DNA of 33,106 bases from Granulosicoccus sp. (lineage in GTDB: Bacteria; Pseudomonadota; Gammaproteobacteria; Granulosicoccales; Granulosicoccaceae), in the NCBI GenBank assembly GCA_023301725.1, contig JALZUD010000072.1, positions 1 through 33,106 of the forward strand, in the 5' to 3' direction. Position numbers and translations under genes: made by a program. Below, one piece after another: positions 26,840 to 33,106 of this stretch; position 1 is the first letter of the stretch; every line of letters begins with the position of its first letter. The notes below the pieces were generated by a model. The model saw only the letters and a program-made list of their open reading frames with translations. It had not been told where the DNA came from and did no database searches.

Positions 26840-27110
26840 CCACACACCAAAACTCCGGCTCTCTTGCGGTCCAATCGCGCGCATCATCATCACTGGCGCG
26901 CCTCACTTTACCGTCGCCAGCCCAGCTCTGCAACTGGGATGCATCATCCTCAATCAGACAGATAGCGGCGTCGATCAAATCAAGATTGGCAGACACGTGT
27001 ATCACCACCCCTCTGGCAAAGTGTTTTACCAAGTCGGACCAGACAATAACAGCTGTTTCTTGGTTTAGTCGATCGGCTAACGAGAGCTGATCTTCGGGCT
27101 CGTTACTCAC
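26778..27110 (-). CDS. DUF2288 family protein
   Basis: A soluble protein of about 110 residues whose biochemical role is unknown. Conserved features of DUF2288 are visible: ETAVIVWSDLVKHFARGVVIHV, then LDLIDAAICLIEDD, a DARDW motif, and VTAPWVLVQE near the end. I place the start at the GTG at 27110 because AGGGGG lies six bases upstream; a TTG one codon earlier is less likely. That ribosome site lies across the end of the preceding lipoprotein gene, so the two are probably translationally linked. The last residues after VLVQE are encoded across the end of the convergent meaB. Confidence 0.85.
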   Translation of the reverse strand: MSNEPEDQLSLADRLNQETAVIVWSDLVKHFARGVVIHVSANLDLIDAAICLIEDDASQLQSWAGDGKVRRASDDDARDWTAREPEFWCVVTAPWVLVQEKTHATRQTVH

Positions 27111-27119
27111 CAAAGCCCC

Positions 27120-27761
27120 CTATTTCATCTGACTGATAAATTCGTTGGAGCGCTCAATGGATTGATTCATGCGCGAGATGAGAATATCAATGTCGCCTTC
27201 AAGTTCATTAAACGTGTTTTGCAAAGAACCAATGGCCTGAGCATTGAGATTGTGTTTGAGATACAACACGTTGTCGCGCATGGTGGTTAACACTGGCTTC
27301 ATAGTCGCCTCAGCATCTTTCATCGCTTTCAGCATTTCGCTGTAACGAGCTTTCGTCTCACGCAGTTGATTCTCGCTATTGCGGCGCAAATTCGCATCGC
27401 CATAAGTCGTGTTCTCCTCGGCCCACTCGTCAAACAAATCACCGGCAACCTGCTCAACATCTCGAATCTCATCCGAGACATCTTCTGCCGCATCAACGCT
27501 GTCCTCGTACTCATCGCTCAGTTGGTTATAAGCCTTCTTGAGTTCGGTCTCTTCGATGGTCATCACTGTTCCAAAACGCTCAAGCGCATCCTGGAACTGC
27601 TCTTGCGCGTCCTGCTGCGCATCGCGAGTGTCCTCGACGCTGCTTACAAGAATGTCACGTTTGTGAATCCCGACTTTTTCCAACGTGTTGTATTTTATGG
27701 TGGTACAGCCAGTCAGCACGATCATAGACATCAGCGTAGCTGCACGTAAAAAACACTGCAT
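27120..27761 (-). CDS. DUF2959 family lipoprotein
   Basis: A 213-residue lipoprotein of unknown function. Starting at the ATG at 27761 gives a short basic N-terminus, a hydrophobic core and a lipobox VLTGC, so Cys19 should be lipidated; an upstream ATG at 27836 would bury this signal and is less likely. The mature part is almost entirely helical and charged, with DUF2959 landmarks EKVGIHKRDILVSSVEDTRDAQ, EQFQDALERF, DLFDEWAEEN, LRRNSENQLRET and LYLKHNLNAQAIGSLQ. It is followed within ten bases by DUF2288 and preceded by the ComEA-like gene 131 bases away. A coiled-coil envelope role is plausible but unproven. Confidence 0.88.
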   Translation of the reverse strand: MQCFLRAATLMSMIVLTGCTTIKYNTLEKVGIHKRDILVSSVEDTRDAQQDAQEQFQDALERFGTVMTIEETELKKAYNQLSDEYEDSVDAAEDVSDEIRDVEQVAGDLFDEWAEENTTYGDANLRRNSENQLRETKARYSEMLKAMKDAEATMKPVLTTMRDNVLYLKHNLNAQAIGSLQNTFNELEGDIDILISRMNQSIERSNEFISQMK

Positions 27762-27892
27762 GGGAATTCTGCCAGATAGAAAGCTCGCGCAAATGATATC
27801 ACGCAGCAGGCAATAAACTGACACTGCGTCGATCATGATCGGCCAGAGCTCCCTGACTATTCAATACTGAGGCTTATCCCTTGCGAGCATGG

Positions 27893-28366
27893 CTAATGGG
27901 CACGCATAATCTCCATAAGAGAACGCCGGTACCAGGCTCTCTCCCTGAGTGCGTTGGGTTTGTATGCCTCGGCAGACGAGTTCGCTGAAGCAATAACACG
28001 ACGGAAATCTGCCTTTGACTCATCTTCCCTCTGCTTGTGCTCCAGTTGTGACTGCTTAGCGTCAGCTGCGCTGCCAACACGCACTAAACTACGCAGTTTT
28101 TCTACTGTTTTTGGTCCAATACCTTTGACCTGCTGCAGCTGCTCAACCTGAGTAAAGGCACCGTGTTGATCTCTAAATGCAACAATTAAGGCGGCTTTGG
28201 CTGGTCCGATACCGGGTAGATGCTCAGCGAGCTGCCCTTGGGTAGCCGTATTGATATCGAGCAACTCCGCCGCTTTATTCTGTAGCTCATCGGCCTGAAT
28301 CCAGCTCGAAAGAGTGAAGATCGCGACAATAAATAACATTTTTGCCGCTGTGGCAATTTTTTTCAT
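27893..28366 (-). CDS. ComEA-like helix-hairpin-helix protein
   Basis: A 157-residue exported protein with an N-terminal signal or anchor (KKIATAAKMLFIVAIFTLSS, possible cut after WIQA) and one ComEA-type (HhH)2 domain at about 33-97: LLDINTATQGQLAEHLPGIG, AALIVAFRD, then QLQQVKGIGPKTVEKLRSLV. Such proteins bind double-stranded DNA non-specifically in the periplasm and help pull it in during transformation. A charged, probably disordered tail of about 55 residues follows the domain, which many gammaproteobacterial ComEA proteins lack. AAGGA eight bases before the ATG is a good ribosome site. No other competence gene is near. Confidence 0.88.
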   Translation of the reverse strand: MKKIATAAKMLFIVAIFTLSSWIQADELQNKAAELLDINTATQGQLAEHLPGIGPAKAALIVAFRDQHGAFTQVEQLQQVKGIGPKTVEKLRSLVRVGSAADAKQSQLEHKQREDESKADFRRVIASANSSAEAYKPNALRERAWYRRSLMEIMRAH

Positions 28367-28415
28367 GACGACATCCTTGTCGTTGGCTGTGGTGAGAAAC
28401 TAGTGTGCCCCGCTT

Positions 28416-28449
28416 TGACACTCAGTTGCAAGACTTACCAAGAGTGTCA
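28416..28449. terminator. Hairpin between heme A synthase and comEA-like genes
   Basis: TGACACTC and GAGTGTCA are perfect 8-base arms around an 18-base loop, starting about 17 bases after the heme A synthase stop. The place suits a terminator or 3' stabiliser for that gene; no T-run follows. Confidence 0.4.
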
Positions 28450-28465
28450 CTGGACAAGCCTACAG

Positions 28466-29518
28466 CTACTTAAAATTTGCAGTTGTCAGGCTCAAATCAG
28501 GAGCCACTATGGACACTGGCGAACGTGTTTCACGCGCGTGCTGAAGAATCAACAAAATGGCAAGCTGTGTACCAAAAATGACAGACGCCAGCCACAGATG
28601 CATAGGCTGGGAAAAAATGGGCACATGTAATCTGGCCATGCTCAGACCAATGGCAATAGCCCCTAAAATGAAAACCATGAGCGCAATGCACAATCGACGC
28701 AGCACCGCAGAATTCGAGTGGGTTAGTACTGTGTACGCCAACCAGCCGTTCAATGCCACAAGTGGCACCGTGTAATATTTGTGCAAACTAAAAACGAAAG
28801 GCAAGCTGTCTATCCACAAATGACGGTTATCGTGTTCATGGCTACGCGCAATGAGGTCCATTGCTTCGCGAACTTGGGTGCCCATTAATAACTGGAGTAA
28901 CCCCGCCCCCATGGCGAACAGCATCAAGGGGTAGAACTGGCGCGGCATCCCCTCCAAGTTAATGAGGCGGTAAGACTCTCGCTTCGACCGAATAACAGCT
29001 GCGATAACGATGCCAACAATAACCTGCGCCAACAGCATGTGAATAGTGATCATGCCGACTTTGAGATTGGAAGCCACGACCTGCGCACCAAGCCACCCTT
29101 GTACACCGACCAGAATAAATCCGGCAAAGGATAGCCAAACCACTCCAGGATCCTCCCGACGCAACGGTAAAGAAAACAACAGAGTTAACAGTATCGTAAA
29201 ACCCGTAAACACACCCAGCAGTCTATTGAGGTATTCTGTCCACGTTTTGCGAACGTTAAACGTTGTGTCTGCATACCCGCGTTCAGCATAGATTTCCTGA
29301 TAATTTGAGGGGAGTTGCGATTCGTGAGTAGGTGGCACCCACTGACCAAAGCAAGTTGGCCAATCAGGACATCCCATGCCGGCACCAGAGGCTCGTACAA
29401 TGCCACCGACCATGATGAGAGCGTAGATTGTGGAGACGGTCAATATGGCACACCACCAAAATCGTCTAGTGCGACCGTCGTCTGTAACTTTACCGATGGG
29501 CATGAAAACCTGAACCAT
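28466..29518 (-). CDS. ctaA: Heme A synthase, COX15/CtaA family
   Basis: An inner-membrane protein (350 residues, about eight helices) that oxidises the C8 methyl of heme O to make heme A for cytochrome oxidase. Landmarks: GGIVRASGAGMGCPDWPTCFG with the paired Cys50 and Cys56 on the periplasmic loop, GVQGWLGAQVVASNL, His160 in TIHMLLA, His246 in FSLHKYY and His307 in QPMHLW as heme ligands or partners. The first helix-bundle motif reads Glu95-Tyr-Leu-Asn98-Arg instead of the usual E-x-x-H-R, so the expected first His is Asn. The start may be the ATG at 29503, which has CAGG upstream, rather than 29518. No ctaB or cytochrome oxidase genes are in the window. Confidence 0.93.
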   Translation of the reverse strand: MVQVFMPIGKVTDDGRTRRFWWCAILTVSTIYALIMVGGIVRASGAGMGCPDWPTCFGQWVPPTHESQLPSNYQEIYAERGYADTTFNVRKTWTEYLNRLLGVFTGFTILLTLLFSLPLRREDPGVVWLSFAGFILVGVQGWLGAQVVASNLKVGMITIHMLLAQVIVGIVIAAVIRSKRESYRLINLEGMPRQFYPLMLFAMGAGLLQLLMGTQVREAMDLIARSHEHDNRHLWIDSLPFVFSLHKYYTVPLVALNGWLAYTVLTHSNSAVLRRLCIALMVFILGAIAIGLSMARLHVPIFSQPMHLWLASVIFGTQLAILLILQHARETRSPVSIVAPDLSLTTANFK

Positions 29519-29627
29519 TGAACAATAACAACTATTCTATCTATTACGAGGTTCACTTAGGTGCAGATTGTGTATTTATTGCATGCAAAACATTGAACTT
29601 ATATTCCAGAAACCTAGACAGACTCAC

Positions 29628-30323
29628 ATGAAAATCGAACCGCTTTTCCCCACCATTCTGGCTCTCAGTGTGCTTGCTGGCTCAGCCGCTTTTCAATTGG
29701 CCTTTGCCAACGGCGCTGACATTGATACAAACCGCAGTGAGTTGACTGGTGATTTCACACCATCCTCTCTGGAGAGCGACTGGGACGAACGTAGCTTTCG
29801 GAAAAACACCGAATACAAAATCGTGGACCTCGATGGAGCCAAGGTACTCCATGGCTACACCAACGGCACTGCATCCATTTTGTACCGTGAAGAAGCAATT
29901 AGCCTTAAAGACACGCCACAGATAACCTGGTCGTGGAAAATTGACAGAACGTTTCCAAATGATAAGGAGAAGGTACGCTCGGGAGACGATTTTCCCGCAA
30001 GAGTCTATGTGGCGGCACAAATCGGCTTTTTACCGTGGGAAACACTAGCCATCACCTATGTTTGGGCGTCTGAAATCCCTAAGGACGAAACATGGATCAA
30101 TCCCTTTACCGAAAAAGGGATCATGGTGGCGCTGCAATCAGGGGATGAATTCGTAGGGCAATGGATGATGCAGTCTCGAAATCTGGCAGAAGATTTCAAA
30201 AACCTGCACGACATTGATCTTGATGAAATTTCCGCCTACGCGGTCATGATTGATGGCGACAATACCAACGTGGAAGGCAACGCATGGTTCGGCAATATTA
30301 AGTTTTCTGCGGCTCTAGAGTGA
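29628..30323 (+). CDS. DUF3047 family exported protein
   Basis: A protein of about 231 residues from the ATG at 29628, chosen because it gives a normal signal peptide (KIEPLFPTILALSVLAGSAA, likely cut after LAFA); an upstream TTG would add 20 residues before it. The mature part matches DUF3047, a beta-rich fold of unknown function: the ITWSWKIDRTFPNDKE stretch, DDFPARVYVA, AITYVWAS, and DIDLDEISAYAVMIDGDNTN near the end. It is predicted to be periplasmic. It diverges from ctaA and is followed by a terminator-like hairpin with a T-run. Confidence 0.85.
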   Translation: MKIEPLFPTILALSVLAGSAAFQLAFANGADIDTNRSELTGDFTPSSLESDWDERSFRKNTEYKIVDLDGAKVLHGYTNGTASILYREEAISLKDTPQITWSWKIDRTFPNDKEKVRSGDDFPARVYVAAQIGFLPWETLAITYVWASEIPKDETWINPFTEKGIMVALQSGDEFVGQWMMQSRNLAEDFKNLHDIDLDEISAYAVMIDGDNTNVEGNAWFGNIKFSAALE

Positions 30324-30737
30324 TTTTTTGCGCTTGCTAGCGACATAAAGAGTGTGTTCACAGCACTAGGCGCTGGTTTTTTTCTCGGTGCAGGCCTAAT
30401 AGGTTGCCATAGGCGCGCCAAATGCGTTTCTGCTTAATCAAGGCCTGAGACGCGAACATGTGGGTCTGCTGAGCTAGGCTCGTACTAGCTGGTGTCGATC
30501 GTTATACTCTCCTCTATACTTGAGCGGGCATAACCGATAGAGAATGGCAATGGGTAGACGCGGCTTCCACAAATTCTGTACAGGCTTGACAAACGGTGCT
30601 GCGACAGCGCGTAGCGTCAAGGCTTCACATGCAAAAAATCAGTTGTTGTCGAGCCATAGACCCTATGGCGTTCAAGTGTTTGCAGGTAAAAAAGCAACTT
30701 TGAATGCTGCACTTGCCTTTTCGGCAAAACAAGTACC
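30324..30737. other. Gap without a convincing gene before the patatin gene
   Basis: 414 bases. The first 60 hold the end of the DUF3047 transcript and a terminator candidate. The rest contains short open frames without recognisable protein features, two TATACT boxes (near 30502 and 30516) that could serve as -10 elements for the patatin gene, and no tRNA-like or other structured RNA that I can recognise. A long 5' leader for the patatin mRNA is likely. Confidence 0.4.
30361..30383 (+). terminator. Terminator candidate after the DUF3047 gene
   Basis: CAGC and GCTG arms with one extra inner pair close a small loop, followed by seven T residues. The stem is short, but the T-run and the location 38 bases after the stop support it. 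Confidence 0.4.
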
Positions 30738-33038
30738 GTGTTAAAAGATGCTCGCCTGGTCAGGGCGCTCAAAAAACTTCCGTTGTTGCAGAGTATCAAC
30801 GACGAATTCTGGAACACCATACTTCCCCATATTGACTTCGCCCAGCTTCATGAAGGCGATACTCTGTTCACTGCAGGCAGCAAGAGCCTCAACCTCTATC
30901 TAATCATCGATGGAGAGTTGGCTTTGTACATGCCATCTATCGACAGCAGTGCGTCATTTTTTCTGCAATCACGGTACAAGGGCGATACTGCTGGCGATTT
31001 CGCAGTACTCAATGGTGGCCAAATGCTGGTTAATGCCGTGGCAACAAAAAAGACCTCGGTTGCCCTATTCCCCCGATTTGCTTTCGAACATCTGACTGAA
31101 ATTGATCCAAACATTCTGGCACGTGTTTACGATGTGGCGGCAGATCTCTCCCGGCGAGTAACTCTCGCACGGTCATACCTCAAATTGTTTGGCGATATCA
31201 GTCATTCCACCATGAATGCCTTGCTTGAAAAATCCACTGTGATGCATTTCCACAGTGGACAAACCCTATTTAAAGAAGGTGATGTTGCCGATGGCGTGTA
31301 TGTACTTGTGTCTGGAAAAATCATCACGCAGACGCAATCCAGCACGGGTGAATCGCATAGAACTGCAATAGTGAATTCGCCAGAAACTGTTGGTGAGCTG
31401 GCACTTCTAGCTGATACAACACGCAGTGCAACGGTTATCGCAGCACGAGAGTCCACAGTTGCACTACTAAAACGACGCGACTTCGACAACTTGATTGCCA
31501 CCAATGCAAACATGCTACTAACACTATCAAGACTTGTTGTACGTCGACATATAAACACCTCTAGAGATCAAGACAATATCGCTGCAGATCAAAATTTTGT
31601 CATTATACCTCTGGATGTAAAATTGCCCGTTCGCCGATTTGTCCATCAGTTAAAGATCGCTCTGAGGGAACTAGGTTCTGCAGTTTCCTTAAATTCTCGT
31701 AGCTTTGATACTTGGTATGGACGAACTGGTGCCTCGCAAACTGAATTCGATAGCGTATTCAATTCAGCGGTGGCCGAGTGGCTAGACGATAAAGATCAAC
31801 GATTTGACTCAATGCTGTACCTCACCGACAGGCAGTGGAGTTCATGGACACAGCGATGTGTCAATCGAGCAGATAGAATTATTCTGGTTGTCAGTGCCAG
31901 TGCAGATAATACCGCTGAGCTTAGGGAAATTGAGCGACAGTTCAACATGCAATTTGATGGCGCCAGAATAAGACCTAGCATTGATCTTGTGCTGCTTCAT
32001 CCCGCCGATACAATCTCGCCAAACAATACAGCAAGGTGGTTAGAACCACGTGATCTTGACGCTTATCATCATGTGCGCTTGAACGATAAACAACATTATT
32101 CACGCCTTGCCAGACGCTTACGAAATGTAGCAACCGGACTTGTACTCAGCGGCGGTGGGGCACGCGGTTATGCACATTTGGGCGTCTATAAACTACTCGA
32201 AGAACAAAACATGCAAATTGACTACATTGGTGGTTCAAGCATGGGAGCCTTGCTTGGCGCATCGATGGCCATGGGAGCCGCGCACGAGGACATCAAAAAA
32301 TTATCTAAGCGTTTTGCCAATAAGAAAGCGTTATTTGACTACACCCTACCTCTTGCATCTCTTATGAAATCAGCAAAATTGTCCAAATTTTGCCAATCAG
32401 TATATGGAGAGCAACGCATCGAAGATCTCTGGATACCGTACTTTTGCGTATCCTCCAATCTAGCCGACGGTAGAGAAGTCATTCATGACAGAGGGCCTTT
32501 GTGGAAAATCGTGCGCACCACAATATCGCTACCTGGCATATTTTCGCCAGTACCCACAGCAAACGGTGATCTTCTCATTGATGGTGCCGTGCTCAACACT
32601 TTTCCTGTTGACATCATGAAACGTCGACTGAGTGGTAAGGGGTTTATCATTGGCGTGAATGTCAGCCAGATATCGGAGCAATTTAATTACTACGACTTTG
32701 GAACGATTCTCTCAGGATGGCGCGTCTTTCTATCGCGTATCAATCCGTTTGAGCCCAGTATCAACATTCCGCGCATCGCAGAAACCCTGCTGCGTTCCAC
32801 CGATATCAAAAGTATTGAGTCGTTAAATATAGCGCGAAGCGGCTTAGATATACTAATTGAACCGAACGTCAGGGCAGTATCCCTACTTGACTTCAGAGCA
32901 TACGAAATGATTAGCGAGATTGGCTACAAAGAGGCACAGCGCGTGCTCTCACGGCATAGACTGATCAATGTGCCTCCAGTTGATAGCAACTCCGTTCGCC
33001 CTAGTGATGCAAAAAATTTCGAGACCAGGAGCTTATAG
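30738..33038 (+). CDS. Patatin-like phospholipase with two cyclic-nucleotide-binding-like domains
   Basis: A 766-residue protein of the neuropathy-target-esterase type. Two cNMP-binding-like domains come first (about 14-135 and 150-272), then a helical and Rossmann-like linker (about 285-455), then a patatin lipase domain (about 466-660). The lipase has the oxyanion motif GGGARG (472-477), the nucleophile Ser501 in GSSMG and the dyad Asp615 in DGA. The second cNMP domain keeps the phosphate-binding cassette (GELALL with Glu220, then RSATV with Arg229), while the first (AGDFAVL) lacks it. Likely a membrane-associated lysophospholipase controlled by ligand binding. The start is a GTG without a clear ribosome site, so the true N-terminus is uncertain. 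The last 68 bases of the window after it show nothing I can name. Confidence 0.92.
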   Translation: MLKDARLVRALKKLPLLQSINDEFWNTILPHIDFAQLHEGDTLFTAGSKSLNLYLIIDGELALYMPSIDSSASFFLQSRYKGDTAGDFAVLNGGQMLVNAVATKKTSVALFPRFAFEHLTEIDPNILARVYDVAADLSRRVTLARSYLKLFGDISHSTMNALLEKSTVMHFHSGQTLFKEGDVADGVYVLVSGKIITQTQSSTGESHRTAIVNSPETVGELALLADTTRSATVIAARESTVALLKRRDFDNLIATNANMLLTLSRLVVRRHINTSRDQDNIAADQNFVIIPLDVKLPVRRFVHQLKIALRELGSAVSLNSRSFDTWYGRTGASQTEFDSVFNSAVAEWLDDKDQRFDSMLYLTDRQWSSWTQRCVNRADRIILVVSASADNTAELREIERQFNMQFDGARIRPSIDLVLLHPADTISPNNTARWLEPRDLDAYHHVRLNDKQHYSRLARRLRNVATGLVLSGGGARGYAHLGVYKLLEEQNMQIDYIGGSSMGALLGASMAMGAAHEDIKKLSKRFANKKALFDYTLPLASLMKSAKLSKFCQSVYGEQRIEDLWIPYFCVSSNLADGREVIHDRGPLWKIVRTTISLPGIFSPVPTANGDLLIDGAVLNTFPVDIMKRRLSGKGFIIGVNVSQISEQFNYYDFGTILSGWRVFLSRINPFEPSINIPRIAETLLRSTDIKSIESLNIARSGLDILIEPNVRAVSLLDFRAYEMISEIGYKEAQRVLSRHRLINVPPVDSNSVRPSDAKNFETRSL

Positions 33039-33106
33039 AGCTGTATATAAGTACCGAAGGCGGCCCCGACTGCACGGAATTTTTACTGGGTTGAGCCTAG
33101 TCACTC

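Noticed and set aside
30544..30744. A 66-residue open frame before the patatin gene
   Set aside because: Composition is not protein-like, no domain is recognisable, and it overlaps the patatin start; more likely part of its leader.

Overview
The window looks like chromosomal backbone of a free-living, aerobic, probably marine gammaproteobacterium. The basis is gene content: a CcmI cytochrome c maturation protein, hrcA-grpE-dnaK-dnaJ in that order, IspG (MEP isoprenoid pathway), heme A synthase, a ComEA-like protein, DUF2288 and DUF2959 proteins, and a SmoS/PolS-type sorbitol dehydrogenase with a Ugp-type transporter. Groups such as Granulosicoccus or Arenicella would fit, but there is no rRNA or phylogeny here to decide it. 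I see no tRNA, rRNA, CRISPR array, insertion sequence or prophage.

Layout. 1-1.4 kb: the 3' end of ccmI with a terminator, facing a DUF1127 protein. 1.6-3.5 kb: a methyl-accepting chemotaxis protein. 3.7-4.0 kb: a decayed piece of a family-3 periplasmic binding protein. 4.0-7.6 kb: a sorbitol dehydrogenase on the minus strand, then an unknown 179-residue protein, a short PLP-dependent decarboxylase and a pirin on the plus strand. 7.6-11.9 kb: a complete glycerol-3-phosphate/polyol-type ABC importer, ugpBAEC, on the minus strand. 12.0-17.4 kb: hrcA-grpE-dnaK-dnaJ, also minus, with promoter-like and inverted-repeat signals between genes and a REP/MITE-like repeat between dnaK and dnaJ. 17.5-20.0 kb: ispG overlapping a stand-alone MnmC C-terminal-type FAD oxidoreductase. 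19.9-22.0 kb: a small unknown protein and a cytoplasmic gamma-glutamyltransferase-family enzyme. 22.1-26.8 kb: methylmalonyl-CoA mutase small and large subunits plus the MeaB chaperone GTPase. 26.8-29.5 kb (minus): DUF2288, a DUF2959 lipoprotein, a ComEA-like protein and heme A synthase. 29.6-33.0 kb (plus): a DUF3047 protein and a patatin phospholipase with two cyclic-nucleotide-binding-like domains.

How the genes work together. hrcA-grpE-dnaK-dnaJ is a standard chaperone cluster. It carries a sigma-32-like promoter before dnaK but no recognisable CIRCE operator, although hrcA is present. mutA-mutB-meaB form one tightly coupled unit that moves propionyl-CoA-derived carbon into succinyl-CoA. 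ugpBAEC is a self-contained importer without ugpQ. The remaining genes are single-gene or two-gene units.

I did not find a convincing new multi-gene system. The items most worth a second look are the unknown protein beside the short decarboxylase (4895-6629), the possible non-CIRCE operator next to grpE, the MutA subunit lacking its C-terminal domain, the stand-alone MnmC-type oxidase, the heme A synthase with Asn in place of the usual first heme-ligand His, and the cNMP-regulated patatin.
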